A DNA stretch of 64,000 nt from assembly GCA_025149125.1 (NCBI GenBank), contig CP102272.1:3720001-3784000 (forward strand). Reading direction: 5' to 3'. Below the pieces are notes generated by a model, which ran no database searches, was not told the origin of the DNA, and was given only the letters and a program-made list of their open reading frames with translations. How positions within the stretch are numbered: position 1 is the first letter of the stretch; every line of letters begins with the position of its first letter. Shown piece by piece: positions 51,398 through 60,803 of the stretch. Made by a program: the position numbers and the translations under genes. Source of the stretch: [Clostridium] asparagiforme DSM 15981. GTDB lineage: Bacteria > Bacillota > Clostridia > Lachnospirales > Lachnospiraceae.

Positions 51398-52564
51398 TCA
51401 ATCGAACAGACGCTCCACCTGCTCTGTGATGGCCTTAAGGTCCTCTTTCTTGGGAATATAATTGACCCAGATCTTGTCCAGGCAGATCTCAAATCCGCAG
51501 GCCTTAAGCTCGTCCTCCACCTGTCCGATGCTCTGTCCGCCCCAGCCGTAGGAGCCGAAGGCAAAGGCTTTGCGGTTCTTGGGCGAAAGGCCCTTTAAAT
51601 AGCACAGGAAGGCCGCCACCTCGGGCATCATCTGGTTGTTCAGCGTGGGGGAGCCCACTGCGATATATTTGCGCTCCAGAATCTCCGGCACGATCTCCGA
51701 GCGGTGGGTGTTCTTCAGATCGTAAAGCTTGACGGAAACACCCTTGTCCGCAAACGCCTCGGCGATGGTTTTCGCCATCATTTCCGTGGAATGCCACATA
51801 CTGTCGAATACCACCATCGCCCCGGATTCCGGTTCATTTGCGCTCCAGCGCTTGTAAGCGTCCATGATCGTGTCGATGTGGCTTCTCCAGATAATCCCAT
51901 GGCTGGGAGCGATCATGTCCAGTCCCAGCTCGTGGACCACGTTCCAGGCCGCTGCCGCCTGTCTTCCATAGCACATCACGATGTTGGCGTAATACTTTTT
52001 CGCCTCCTCCATGGCCACGGCCAGGTCTGTCTCGTCGTCAAAGCGCTCGCTGGTGGCATAGTGCTGTCCGAAGGCGTCGTTGGAGAACAAAATCCGCTCC
52101 TCGGGGCAGTAGGTGACCATATTGTCCGGCCAGTGCAGCATGGGGGTCGTCACAAAGGTCAGATTGCGCCTACCGATGTTGAGGGAATCCCCCGTCTTCA
52201 TGGGCTTGTAATTTAAATTGCCATAGTGGGCGCTCAGGCCCTTTAATCCGCTGGGCGCGCTGGTGATGATCGTCGCGTTGGGGCAGGCCCGCACCATGGC
52301 GGGAAGGGCGCCGGAATGGTCCATCTCCACATGGTTTGAGATAATATAGTCGATCTTCGCCGGGTCGATCACATCGGAGAGGCGCTCCAGCAGCTCGCCG
52401 GAAAAGCCCTCCTTCACGGTGTCGATCAGCGTCACCTTCTCATCCAGAATCAGATATGCGTTGTAGGTGGCCCCCCGGTTGGTGGTATAGCCGTGAAAAT
52501 TGCGTATATGCCAGTCGATGGCTCCGACCCAATAGATACCCTCGCGAATCTCTGTCGCTCTCAT
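51398..52564 (-). CDS. fprA: Flavodiiron protein (A-type flavoprotein)
   Basis: 388 residues from the ATG at 52564 behind AAGGAGGACATATTTT; an upstream in-frame start at 52621 adds a tail without similarity. The metallo-beta-lactamase-like domain carries the diiron ligands in NHVEMDHSG and later His and Asp residues (MLHWPDN, ILFSNDAFG). The C-terminal flavodoxin domain has DSMWHSTEMMAKTIAEAF and FGSYGWGGQS. These enzymes reduce oxygen or nitric oxide using electrons from rubredoxin, encoded nearby at 53934-54098. Divergent from the Crp/Fnr gene, with an operator centred at -41.5. Confidence 0.94.
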   Translation of the reverse strand: MRATEIREGIYWVGAIDWHIRNFHGYTTNRGATYNAYLILDEKVTLIDTVKEGFSGELLERLSDVIDPAKIDYIISNHVEMDHSGALPAMVRACPNATIITSAPSGLKGLSAHYGNLNYKPMKTGDSLNIGRRNLTFVTTPMLHWPDNMVTYCPEERILFSNDAFGQHYATSERFDDETDLAVAMEEAKKYYANIVMCYGRQAAAAWNVVHELGLDMIAPSHGIIWRSHIDTIMDAYKRWSANEPESGAMVVFDSMWHSTEMMAKTIAEAFADKGVSVKLYDLKNTHRSEIVPEILERKYIAVGSPTLNNQMMPEVAAFLCYLKGLSPKNRKAFAFGSYGWGGQSIGQVEDELKACGFEICLDKIWVNYIPKKEDLKAITEQVERLFD

Positions 52565-52639
52565 AAAATATGTCCTCCTTGCAAGTGTTTCTTCTGTCCG
52601 TCCAGGGTTACAAAACCCCATTTCGTCTTGATCGTCCTT

Positions 52640-52697
52640 ATCTTAACAAAATACCGGCCGCATTTCTGTTGCATTTGCAACAAAAATGCGGTATGAT
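52640..52697. promoter_or_regulatory. Crp/Fnr-type operator with divergent promoters
   Basis: TGTTGCATTTGCAACA (52667-52682) is a perfect dyad. For the minus-strand flavodiiron gene the -10 box is TAAGAT (52640-52645), which places the dyad centre at about -41.5, the class II activation position. For the plus-strand crp-like gene TTGCAT (52669-52674), 17 bases and TATGAT (52692-52697) form a promoter whose -35 is covered by the dyad, suggesting autorepression. Confidence 0.7.
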
Positions 52698-52752
52698 AGA
52701 GATAATCATCCGCTGCATATCATAACACAGAAAATCAGGAGGGGAAAGGGAC

Positions 52753-53418
52753 ATGACCGAATATTTTCAAAAAAATTTATTCTACAATATATCGCTGGAG
52801 GAGTACAAACATCTGCTGGGCTGTCTGAATGCCAGGGAAAAGCATTTTACCGGCGGCGAGACCGTCTGTTCCTACGACCAGGCGTTTCACAGCATCGGCA
52901 TCCTGGGCAAGGGCAGCGCTCTGGTGGTCCGCTACGAGATCAACGGCGCCCGCACCATTTTAGAGCGCCTGGAGCCCCAGGATATTTTCGGCCAGCTGCT
53001 GTCCGCCTACCAGAAAAATCCCTTAAACGGCATCTCCGTGGTCTGTGACGAGCCCTGCGACGTGCTGTTCATCAACTACGACGGCATCAGCCGCCCCTGC
53101 GCCAAGGCCTGCACCTATCACCAGCAGCTGATCCAGAATATGCTGACCCTGATCTCCGAGAAGGCGGTGGATTTGAGCGAGCGGGTGGAGGTCCTCTCCC
53201 AGCGCACCATCCGCGAAAAGCTGATCTGCTTCTTTTTGCAGATGGCCGGCCGCCAGAAAAGCGAGTCCTTCACCCTGCCCTTCACCATGGTGGATCTGGC
53301 GGACTACCTGTCCATCGACCGCAGCGCCATGACCCGGGAGTTAAAACGGATGAAGGAGGAGGGACTGATCGAAATCAACCGAAGAAATATCCGGCTGCAC
53401 ATCGAAGCCGCCGTCTAA
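52753..53418 (+). CDS. Crp/Fnr-family transcriptional regulator
   Basis: 221 residues: cyclic-nucleotide-binding-like beta-barrel (about 20-125, GSALVVRYEINGARTILERL), dimer helix, and winged helix with MVDLADYLSIDRSAMTRELKRM as recognition region. Four cysteines lie in the N-terminal half (including CPCAKACTYH-like RPCAKACTYH), which might ligate an iron-sulfur cluster or haem. Start ATG at 52753 follows GGAGGGGAAAGGGAC. It is divergent from the flavodiiron gene and probably senses oxygen, nitric oxide or redox state. Confidence 0.9.
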   Translation: MTEYFQKNLFYNISLEEYKHLLGCLNAREKHFTGGETVCSYDQAFHSIGILGKGSALVVRYEINGARTILERLEPQDIFGQLLSAYQKNPLNGISVVCDEPCDVLFINYDGISRPCAKACTYHQQLIQNMLTLISEKAVDLSERVEVLSQRTIREKLICFFLQMAGRQKSESFTLPFTMVDLADYLSIDRSAMTRELKRMKEEGLIEINRRNIRLHIEAAV

Positions 53419-53765
53419 AGGGAGCCCCCCATTCTCTGTGCAAGTCCGCCTAACAGCGATGGCATAAGCACCGCCATCCCCATAATCGCCGCCAGGAACA
53501 GAGCCGCGACTGCCAGCCACCGGAGGATCGCGCCTCTGCCGCCCCCGGCAGGCTCTCCGTTCGCTTCTTCATTCCCGGCATATTGCTCGTTCATCCTGCC
53601 ATTCCCGGCGCCGCTCCCGCGCTCCCCGCCGCCAACATGTTCCGCGCGTGCCGCTCCGGACGCCTGTCCGGCCTCCGCCGCCTTTCTCTCCCCCTGGCTT
53701 GCTCCGCAGTAATTGCAGAACCGGGAGTTGTCGTCAATCTGCTTTCCGCAGTTCTTACAGTACAT
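53415..53765 (-). CDS. Zinc-ribbon membrane protein
   Basis: 116 residues from the ATG at 53765, which follows AAGGAGGATTTGAGG. The N terminus MYCKNCGKQIDDNSRFCNYCG is a zinc ribbon with four Cys in two CxxC pairs. A Gly/Ala/Glu-rich linker of about 50 residues and one C-terminal membrane helix (about 84-105) follow. Such proteins are common in Firmicutes without a fixed role. Its last four bases overlap the crp-like gene tail to tail. Confidence 0.8.
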   Translation of the reverse strand: MYCKNCGKQIDDNSRFCNYCGASQGERKAAEAGQASGAARAEHVGGGERGSGAGNGRMNEQYAGNEEANGEPAGGGRGAILRWLAVAALFLAAIMGMAVLMPSLLGGLAQRMGGSL

Positions 53766-53933
53766 CCTCAAATCCTCCTTTTTGCCTCCAAGGGCGCAGG
53801 GCGCTGCGCCGACCCATTGCGCTCTCAGCAATCGCCCCCAGACTGCGCTGTCCCATTTCATTCAGACGAAAAATGCTCCCCCGGCCCCATACGGCGCCGG
53901 AGAAGCATCGCGTCAATCACCTGTTACCGGTCC

Positions 53934-54098
53934 CTATTCCTCCACCGGAGAGAATACGTCCTTGCCCATGCCGCACAGCGGGCAGACCCAATCATCGGGA
54001 ATGTCCTCAAACGCGGTTCCCGGTGCGATACCGCCGTCGGGATCGCCAACCTCAGGATCATAGACATAGCCGCAGGGATCACATACATATTTCTTCAT
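53934..54098 (-). CDS. rub: Rubredoxin
   Basis: 54 residues, the standard rubredoxin size. Both iron-binding pairs are present: Cys6 and Cys9 in [13 protein letters not shown], and Cys39 and Cys42 in [14 protein letters not shown]. It also has the [14 protein letters not shown] loop. It is a one-electron carrier that reduces the flavodiiron protein. Start ATG at 54098 follows AAGGAGGAAACGTAACG. A Crp/Fnr-like site lies upstream, suggesting co-regulation with the flavodiiron gene. Confidence 0.95.
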   Translation of the reverse strand: MKKYVCDPCGYVYDPEVGDPDGGIAPGTAFEDIPDDWVCPLCGMGKDVFSPVEE

Positions 54099-54147
54099 CG
54101 TTACGTTTCCTCCTTAAATAAATATCTCAATTCGTTTGATATCCAGA

Positions 54148-54189
54148 TAATATCATAGTTATTCCTAATTTGCTGTGATATATGCAACA
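54148..54189 (-). promoter_or_regulatory. Rubredoxin promoter with Crp/Fnr-like site
   Basis: TGTGATATATGCAACA (54174-54189) matches the dyad at 52667-52682 in 12 of 16 positions, including the outer TGT and GCAACA. On the minus strand TATTAT (54148-54153) is a possible -10, which puts the site near -41. The remaining intergenic bases show nothing else. Confidence 0.5.
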
Positions 54190-54223
54190 AAAACAAATTT
54201 TTAAGAGAAAACATATGAATTGT

Positions 54224-56320
54224 TTACTCTGCCTCTTTGGCTGCGGCTCTGGCCTCAACCTCACGCTTCTGCACATCGCCGGGAGCCTGCTCGTAGCGGC
54301 TGAACTCGTAGGAGTACAGACCGATACCGCCGGTCATGGAGCGCAGATCCGTGTTGTAGCCGAACAGCTCGCTCATGGGGATATCTGCCTCGATTACCTG
54401 TTTGCCGTGGTGGTCGGAGTTCATACCAAGCACGCGGCCGCGTCTGCGGTTCAGATCGCCCATCACGTCGCCGGTGAACTTATCCGGAACCGTGACCTTC
54501 AAGGAGGCGATTGGCTCCAGCAGCACGGGGTTGGCATCCATAAAGCCGCTCTTGAACGCCAGGATCGTTGCCATCTTGAATGCCATCTCGGAGGAGTCAA
54601 CCGGATGATAGGAGCCGTCTAACAGCGTAGCCTTAAGGCCCACAACCGGATAACCGGCAAGCGGTCCCTTGACAACGCAGTCCTGCAGGCCCTTCTCAAC
54701 TGCCGGGAAGTAGTTCTTGGGCACGGAGCCGCCGAACACCTTCTCCTCAAATACATAGGGCTTCTCCAGATCGCCGGAGGGCTCGAATTCCATGATAACG
54801 TCGCCAAACTGGCCGTGTCCGCCGGACTGCTTCTTGTGCCGGCCCTGTACCTTTACTTTCTTGCGGATGGTCTCGCGGAAGGCGAATTTCGGTTTGCTTA
54901 AGGTTACGTCCACCTTGTAGCGGTTCTGCAGCTTGCTGAGCACCACGTCCAGCTGCTGGTCGCCGATGCCGTACAGCAGCGACTGGCGGTTCTCCGCATC
55001 GTTTACAACCTTTAAGGTCAGATCCTCTTCCATCATGCGGGCCAGAGCCGTGGAAACCTTGTCGTCCTCGCCCTTGTTGACGGCCTTGTATGCCATATAT
55101 GTATAAGGAGTGGAAATCTGCGGTTTGTGGTACACGATGGGCGCGGTGCGCACAGCCATGGTGTCGCCGGTCTGGGTCACGGTCAGCTTTGCAACTGCTC
55201 CGATATCTCCTGCCTTCAGCTCGGGCACCTCGATCTGCTCCTTGCCGCGCAGAACGTACAGCTTGCCGATCTTCTCCTCCGTGTCCTTGTTCACGTTGTA
55301 GACAACCGTGTCGCCCTTTAAGGTGCCGGTACAGATCTTCATCAGGGAGTATTTGCCGATGAAGGGATCCACAATGGTCTTGAACACTCTGGCAGAAAGG
55401 TTTACGTCGTCGTTGTACTTGGCGGTAAAGCGCTCGCCCGTGGACACGTCCACGCCGATGCACTCGAAATGATCCGGTGATGGGAAGTATTTGTCAATGG
55501 CCTGCAGCAGAACCTTAAAGCCCTGGCAGTTGAGGCCGGAACCCATCATAATGGGAACGATATCGCCCTGGATAACATGGGTTCTGAGGGCGGTGGAGAT
55601 CTCCTCCTGTGTAAATTCCTCGCCCAGGAAATAGCGCTCCATATATTCTTCACTGGTCTCTGCAACGGCTTCGATCAGGGCATCCCTTGCGATGGTCAGG
55701 TTCTTCTGAACATAGTCGGGAATCGGGCACTCTTCATAGTCGCTGAGAGTGGTAAAGCGGCGGCCCGCCATCTTGACCACGTTTACAAAGCCCACAAATT
55801 TTTCATTTTCACGGATTGGCAGCTGGAACGGCGCGATCTTGCGTCCGAAACGTGTCTCCAGCTTCACGACCAGTTCGCGGTAGCTGGCATGGTCGTCGTC
55901 CATATTGGTCACAAAAATCAGGCGGGGCAGGTTGTACTTCTCGCAAATCTCCCAGGCTTTCTCCGTGCCGGGCTCGATACCCGCCTTGCAGTTTACCACG
56001 ATAATGGCGGCGTCGGCTACGCTGATCGCCTCTTCCACTTCGCCCACAAAGTCGAAAAATCCGGGAGTGTCCAGCAGATTGATCTTGATGGGTCCGCTCT
56101 CGCCTTGATACTCCAACGGAATCAGAGTTGTTGAGATGGAGAACTGTCTCTTGATCTCTTCCTTGTCATAATCGCTGATGGTGTTGCCGTCCGGCACCTT
56201 GCCCATACGTTTGGTAACTCCAGTCAGAAAAGCCATAGCCTCCGCAACGGTCGTCTTGCCGGAACCTCCGTGACCAAGTAATACGACGTTGCGGATTTGT
56301 TCAGTACCATAAACGTTCAT
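54224..56320 (-). CDS. Elongation factor G-like translation GTPase (EF-G paralogue)
   Basis: 698 residues, all five EF-G domains. The P loop reads GHGGSGKTT (16-24) rather than the AHIDAGKTT of the main EF-G, and G3 is DTPGFFDF. G4 reads FVTNMDDDHASY in place of NKMD. This is typical of the second EF-G-like group in Firmicutes, whose role may be in stress or ribosome recycling. The C-terminal region has RRRGRVLGMNSDHHGKQVIEADIPMSELFGY split around domain IV/V. Start ATG at 56320 follows AAGGAGGGAAGTTT. No str operon neighbours (rpsL, rpsG, tuf) are present. Confidence 0.9.
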   Translation of the reverse strand: MNVYGTEQIRNVVLLGHGGSGKTTVAEAMAFLTGVTKRMGKVPDGNTISDYDKEEIKRQFSISTTLIPLEYQGESGPIKINLLDTPGFFDFVGEVEEAISVADAAIIVVNCKAGIEPGTEKAWEICEKYNLPRLIFVTNMDDDHASYRELVVKLETRFGRKIAPFQLPIRENEKFVGFVNVVKMAGRRFTTLSDYEECPIPDYVQKNLTIARDALIEAVAETSEEYMERYFLGEEFTQEEISTALRTHVIQGDIVPIMMGSGLNCQGFKVLLQAIDKYFPSPDHFECIGVDVSTGERFTAKYNDDVNLSARVFKTIVDPFIGKYSLMKICTGTLKGDTVVYNVNKDTEEKIGKLYVLRGKEQIEVPELKAGDIGAVAKLTVTQTGDTMAVRTAPIVYHKPQISTPYTYMAYKAVNKGEDDKVSTALARMMEEDLTLKVVNDAENRQSLLYGIGDQQLDVVLSKLQNRYKVDVTLSKPKFAFRETIRKKVKVQGRHKKQSGGHGQFGDVIMEFEPSGDLEKPYVFEEKVFGGSVPKNYFPAVEKGLQDCVVKGPLAGYPVVGLKATLLDGSYHPVDSSEMAFKMATILAFKSGFMDANPVLLEPIASLKVTVPDKFTGDVMGDLNRRRGRVLGMNSDHHGKQVIEADIPMSELFGYNTDLRSMTGGIGLYSYEFSRYEQAPGDVQKREVEARAAAKEAE

Positions 56321-56384
56321 AAACTTCCCTCCTTATATGTGTATACTTCAAGATGACAAAGCATCCCTTTAAATCCATGGGTCT

Positions 56385-56413
56385 ATTTTACTAAATTCTT
56401 CGGAATTTATCAA
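56385..56413 (-). promoter_or_regulatory. Predicted promoter of EF-G paralogue
   Basis: On the minus strand TTGATA (56408-56413), 17 bases, TAAAAT (56385-56390). Confidence 0.6.
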
Positions 56414-56583
56414 GCAATTTGCTCAAATTTAGACAAAAATTATAAAATCGTTTTTCACTTTCGGGAAAGAACCCCGTAAAATAAGGGAAATTTCTCAATA
56501 TATTCCCTCAAATCCACAGTTTCCAAATTTTAGGCGGCACGCCGTCTTTCCGTTTCAGGGGGAATGCATCCCGCCGAACAGGA

Positions 56584-56760
56584 CTACAGGCCCTGCTCCC
56601 GCATCTTTTCCCACAGCCGTTCAAACCCTTCCGGATCGGGCGTTGGTCCGCCCTCCGCCTCCACCTCGGCCTCGGCTTCCTTAAAAGCCTTAAGCAGCTG
56701 GTCGTCGGAAAAGCCGTATAAGCGCTGTAATAATTCCGTTATCTCATCTTTCTGTTTCAT
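56584..56760 (-). CDS. Small acidic protein of unknown function
   Basis: 58 residues from the ATG at 56760, which has AAAGGAGAG upstream. Mostly helical, with an acidic middle (KEAEAEVEAEGG) and a Pro-Asp linker before a final helix. Not recognised. It lies between the EF-G paralogue and the aro operon. The clean ribosome site and codon pattern support it as a real gene. Confidence 0.6.
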   Translation of the reverse strand: MKQKDEITELLQRLYGFSDDQLLKAFKEAEAEVEAEGGPTPDPEGFERLWEKMREQGL

Positions 56761-56967
56761 TTTCCGTCTCTCCTTTCTGTAAAGGGCACATTCGTTTATT
56801 TTATTATACCATTGGTATTTTACAAATTTGCGGCTAATTCCGTCTATTTGTCTTAACATTTTCTAAAAATACTCAAAAGCACATCCCGCCTCCCCCTTAC
56901 CAATTTCCTGCCGGTGTCCGCACCTTCTGGCGCGCGTCAAAGTTTTAAAGTTTAACGTAATAAAGTG

Positions 56968-56996
56968 TTGACATTTTAATTCCAATGGCTTACACT
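56968..56996 (+). promoter_or_regulatory. Predicted promoter of aroF-tyrA-aroA operon
   Basis: TTGACA (56968-56973), 17 bases, TACACT (56991-56996), 78 bases before the aroF start. The 56761-57074 gap has nothing else that can be named. Confidence 0.7.
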
Positions 56997-57074
56997 ATCA
57001 GAAGCAAAAGACATACGCGCCGGTCCAGACGGCATACGTTTTCTTAATATACCGAATAAAGGAGCATTTCTCTC

Positions 57075-58088
57075 ATGATTATTATTATGAAACCAAGCGC
57101 CTCCGACGAGGCGATCCGCAAAGTCACGGATATCATTGAGTCCAAAGGATTGCAGGCCCATCTGTCCAAGGGCTCTCAGGTCACCATCGTAGGCGTGGTG
57201 GGCGACAAGACCCAGCTGGCGGGCTGCAACATCGAGATGAGCGAGGGCGTGGAAAAGATCGTCCCGGTAACCGAGTCCTACAAGCTGGTCAATAAAAAGT
57301 TCCACCCCGAGGACTCCGTGATCCCGGTGGGCAACACTCACATCGGGCCCGGCACCATGACCGTGATGGCCGGTCCCTGCGCCATTGAGAGCAGGGAACA
57401 GCTGATGGAGACGGCATTTGCCGTGAAAAAGGCGGGGGCGACCTTCCTGCGGGGCGGCGCTTACAAGCCAAGGACCTCCCCCTACTCCTTCCAGGGGCTG
57501 GAGGAGGAAGGGCTGAAATATATGAAGGAGGCCCGGGAAGCCACCGGCCTCAACGTGATCTGCGAGGTGACCAGCGCCCACGCCATCGAGGCGGCCGTCC
57601 AGTATGTGGATATGCTTCAGATCGGCGCCCGCAACATGCAGAACTTCGAGCTGTTAAAGGAGGCCGGTAAATCCGGTATCCCCGTGCTCTTAAAGCGCGG
57701 CATCGCCGCCACCGTGGACGAGTGGCTCAACGCGGCGGAGTACATCATTTCCGAGGGCAACCCCAATATTGTGCTCTGCGAGCGGGGCATCCGCACCTAC
57801 GAGACAAGCACCCGCAACACCCTGGACATCAGCGCGGTGCCGGTGATCCGCCAGAAGAGCCATCTTCCCGTGATCGTGGATCCCAGCCACGCGACCGGCG
57901 TGCGGGCCTATGTGGAGCCCTTGGCCAAGGCGGCCGTGGCCGTAGGCGCCGACGGTCTGATGATCGAGGTCCATCCCTGCCCGGCCAAGGCCCTCTCCGA
58001 CGGTCCCCAGTCCCTGACCTTCGACGCTTTCGACCAGCTGATGGGGGATTTAAAGCCTTATGTGGAGCTGGCGGGAAGGCATTTTTAG
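57075..58088 (+). CDS. aroF: 3-deoxy-7-phosphoheptulonate synthase
   Basis: 337 residues of the type I-beta DAHP synthase. A ferredoxin-like regulatory domain (1-70, [17 protein letters not shown]) precedes the barrel with [52 protein letters not shown] and MIEVHP. It joins phosphoenolpyruvate and erythrose 4-phosphate as the first step to aromatic amino acids. The start at 57075 has AAAGGAGCATTTCTCTC upstream. It leads the operon with tyrA and aroA, under a good sigma-A promoter. Confidence 0.96.
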   Translation: MIIIMKPSASDEAIRKVTDIIESKGLQAHLSKGSQVTIVGVVGDKTQLAGCNIEMSEGVEKIVPVTESYKLVNKKFHPEDSVIPVGNTHIGPGTMTVMAGPCAIESREQLMETAFAVKKAGATFLRGGAYKPRTSPYSFQGLEEEGLKYMKEAREATGLNVICEVTSAHAIEAAVQYVDMLQIGARNMQNFELLKEAGKSGIPVLLKRGIAATVDEWLNAAEYIISEGNPNIVLCERGIRTYETSTRNTLDISAVPVIRQKSHLPVIVDPSHATGVRAYVEPLAKAAVAVGADGLMIEVHPCPAKALSDGPQSLTFDAFDQLMGDLKPYVELAGRHF

Positions 58089-58206
58089 GGAAAGACGGGA
58101 CCAGTTAGGAAAAGCGGTCCGCGGCAGTATCCGGCAAAAACGTATCATAGCGGCTCGGGAACCGCAAAATTCCCCCGCTGCATTTACAGAAAAAGAGGTT
58201 TAGGAA

Positions 58207-59343
58207 ATGGGAGAACAGAACATGACGGATTCCACCATCGGTTTTATCGGCCTGGGGCTCATCGGCGGCTCCATCGCCAGAGCCATCAAGCGCAGGCAGC
58301 CCCAGGTGCGCATCATGGCCTATATGCGAACCCGCGCCAAGCTGGAGCAGGCCAAAGCGGACGGCATCGTGGACGTGATTCTGGAGGGCATAAACGATCA
58401 GCTGTCCCAGTGCGACCTGATCTTCCTCTGCACCCCGGTGGAGTACAACGCCCAGTATCTCACGGCCATCCGGCCTTATTTAAAGGAGGGTGCCCTAATC
58501 ACAGACGTGGGCAGCACCAAGACCAGCATCCATGAGGAGATCGCGCGCCAGGGCCTGGAGGACCGTTTCGTGGGGGGGCACCCCATGGCAGGCTCGGAAA
58601 AGACGGGCTATGAAAACTCCTCCGACCACCTGCTGGAAAACGCCTACTACATCGTGACGCCGCCCGTGGGTGCAAACGGTTCCCTGCCATTTGAGGAGCA
58701 GCCGGAAAATGTACGGCGCATCCTGACCGTGGCCCGGATCATCGGCGCTATCCCCATGGTGCTGGATTACCGGGAGCACGACCGGGTTGTGGCCGCCATC
58801 AGCCATCTGCCCCATTTGATCGCCTCCTCCCTGGTCAACCTGGTGCGGGACAGCGACACCCCGGCAGGCACCATGAAACGGGTGGCGGCCGGAGGTTTCA
58901 AGGATATCACCCGCATCGCCTCCTCCTCCCCGGAGATGTGGGAGCAGATCTGTATGACCAACACGTTCCCAATCGCGGAGGTTCTGGAGCGCTACATCGC
59001 CTCCTTAAGCCAGGTGCTGGAACAGATCAGAGGGCGGGACAACGGGGGCATCTACAAGCTGTTTGAGACCTCCCGGGACTACCGAAACTCCATTACCGAG
59101 CGGGCCAGGGGGCCCTTGGAGCCCGCCTACGAGTTCTCGGTGGACGTGGTGGACGAGGTGGGCTCCATCTCCACCATCTCCGTGATCCTGGCCGCCAAGG
59201 GCATCAGCATCAAAAACATCGGCATCAACAACAACCGGGAACACGGTGAGGGCGCGCTCAAGATCGCCTTCTACGACCAGGAGTCCATGGAGGCGGCCTG
59301 GAAGCATCTCGACAAATACAAATACGAAATGTTCAGGGTGTAG
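58207..59343 (+). CDS. tyrA: Prephenate dehydrogenase with C-terminal ACT domain
   Basis: 378 residues. The NAD loop is GFIGLGLIGGSIARAI near residues 11-26; the catalytic region contains TDVGSTK, GHPMAGSEKTGYEN and SHLPHLIASSLV. The last 75 residues are an ACT domain (FSVDVVDEVGSISTISVIL) that likely senses tyrosine. It makes 4-hydroxyphenylpyruvate for tyrosine. ATG at 58207 has AGAGG upstream; ATG at 58222 is an alternative. It lies 118 bases after aroF and 44 bases before aroA. Confidence 0.95.
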   Translation: MGEQNMTDSTIGFIGLGLIGGSIARAIKRRQPQVRIMAYMRTRAKLEQAKADGIVDVILEGINDQLSQCDLIFLCTPVEYNAQYLTAIRPYLKEGALITDVGSTKTSIHEEIARQGLEDRFVGGHPMAGSEKTGYENSSDHLLENAYYIVTPPVGANGSLPFEEQPENVRRILTVARIIGAIPMVLDYREHDRVVAAISHLPHLIASSLVNLVRDSDTPAGTMKRVAAGGFKDITRIASSSPEMWEQICMTNTFPIAEVLERYIASLSQVLEQIRGRDNGGIYKLFETSRDYRNSITERARGPLEPAYEFSVDVVDEVGSISTISVILAAKGISIKNIGINNNREHGEGALKIAFYDQESMEAAWKHLDKYKYEMFRV

Positions 59344-59387
59344 CCGTAAGGGCGCACCCTTTCAAAGATTACGAGGGGGAATTGAAA

Positions 59388-60677
59388 ATGGAATCTATGG
59401 AATTTACCAAAGCACGCTCCGGGTTAAGCGGCGAACTGACCGTGCCCGGCGACAAGTCCATCTCGCACCGGGCCGTCATGTTCGGCTCCATCGCCAAGGG
59501 ACTGACCGAGATTCGGGGCTTTCTCCAGGGCGCGGACTGCCTCTCCACCATCGCCTGCTTCCGGCGCATGGGCGTGGGCATCGACAACCTGGGCGACCGG
59601 GTGCTGGTGCACGGAAATGGCATGCGGGGACTGAAGCGCCCCGCCGGACTGCTGGACTGCGGCAACAGCGGCACCACCATGCGCCTGATCTCCGGCATCC
59701 TGGCGGCCCAGAACTTCGACGTGACCCTGACCGGCGACGCGTCCATCCAGAAGCGTCCCATGAAGCGCATCATCGACCCGCTGTCCATGATGGGCGCGGA
59801 CATCGCCAGCGTCAACAAAAACGGCTGCGCGCCCCTGCGCATCAAGGGCCGCCGCCTCACCGGCATCCACTACAACTCCAAGGTGGCCTCCGCCCAGGTG
59901 AAGTCCGCCGTCCTTCTGGCCGGACTCTATGCCCAGGGCGGGACAAGCGTCACCGAACCGGCTCTCTCCCGCAACCACACGGAGCTGATGCTGCGCCACT
60001 TCGGGGCCGCTGTAAATTCTTGCGGCGCCACGGCCACGATCGCCCCGGCGGACGAGCTGTTCGGAGCAAAGGTGGCGGTGCCCGGAGATATCTCCTCCGC
60101 CGCCTATTTCATTGCGGGCGCTCTGATGGTTCCCGGCTCCCAGGTGCTGATCAAAGGCGTGGGGATCAATCCCACCCGGGCCGGAATCCTGAAAGTCTGC
60201 CGGGACATGGGAGCGGACCTGGAGCTGTTAAATGAAAACCACGACGGCGCCGAGCCCACCGCCGACCTTCTGGTGCGCCACTCTCCCCTCCATGGAACCG
60301 TGGTGGAGGGCGAGGTGATCCCCACCCTCATCGACGAGCTGCCCATGATCGCAGCCATGGCCTGCACGGCCCAGGGCGAGACCGTCATAAAGGACGCGGC
60401 GGAACTGAAGGTCAAGGAGTCCAACCGCATCGCCATCATGGCGGAGAGCTTAAACGCTATGGGAGCGGACGTCACGGAGACGGAGGACGGCATGATCATC
60501 CGGGGCGGACGCCCCCTGCACGGAGCGGAGATTGACAGCCATCTGGATCACCGCATCGCAATGACCTTCGCGGTGACCGCCCTCTGCGCCGACGGTCTGA
60601 CCACCATCAGAGATGCCCAGTGCGTCAATATCTCCTATCCTGGGTTCTACCGGGATTTGAAGAAGCTGACGGAGTAA
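59388..60677 (+). CDS. aroA: 3-phosphoshikimate 1-carboxyvinyltransferase (EPSP synthase)
   Basis: 429 residues from the ATG at 59388 (GAGGGGG eight bases upstream; a TTG at 59382 is also possible). Features: VPGDKSISHRAVMFGSIA binding shikimate phosphate, LDCGNSGTTMRLISG for phosphoenolpyruvate, KSAVLLAGLYAQG, DIDELPMIA-like LIDELPMIAAMA, and KESNRIAIMAESL. It has the LDCGNSGTTMR loop of the common class. Last gene of the operon, followed by a strong terminator. Confidence 0.96.
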   Translation: MESMEFTKARSGLSGELTVPGDKSISHRAVMFGSIAKGLTEIRGFLQGADCLSTIACFRRMGVGIDNLGDRVLVHGNGMRGLKRPAGLLDCGNSGTTMRLISGILAAQNFDVTLTGDASIQKRPMKRIIDPLSMMGADIASVNKNGCAPLRIKGRRLTGIHYNSKVASAQVKSAVLLAGLYAQGGTSVTEPALSRNHTELMLRHFGAAVNSCGATATIAPADELFGAKVAVPGDISSAAYFIAGALMVPGSQVLIKGVGINPTRAGILKVCRDMGADLELLNENHDGAEPTADLLVRHSPLHGTVVEGEVIPTLIDELPMIAAMACTAQGETVIKDAAELKVKESNRIAIMAESLNAMGADVTETEDGMIIRGGRPLHGAEIDSHLDHRIAMTFAVTALCADGLTTIRDAQCVNISYPGFYRDLKKLTE

Positions 60678-60721
60678 ACCATCTGACCATTGGATGACCG
60701 CAGACTGTTTATTCAACCCAA

Positions 60722-60777
60722 AATCCCCAGCCCGGAATATCTGCCAGCCGCAGCGGCAGATATCCCGGCCGGGGATT
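60722..60777 (+). terminator. Rho-independent terminator of the aro operon
   Basis: AATCCCC and GGGGATT close a long stem; inside, CCCGGAATATCTGCC pairs with GGCAGATATCCCGG with small mismatches. The tail is CTTTTTTACTTCTTTTTC. It ends just before the convergent ZIP gene and may also serve it in reverse. Confidence 0.85.
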
Positions 60778-60803
60778 CTTTTTTACTTCTTTTTCTCTTT
60801 TTA

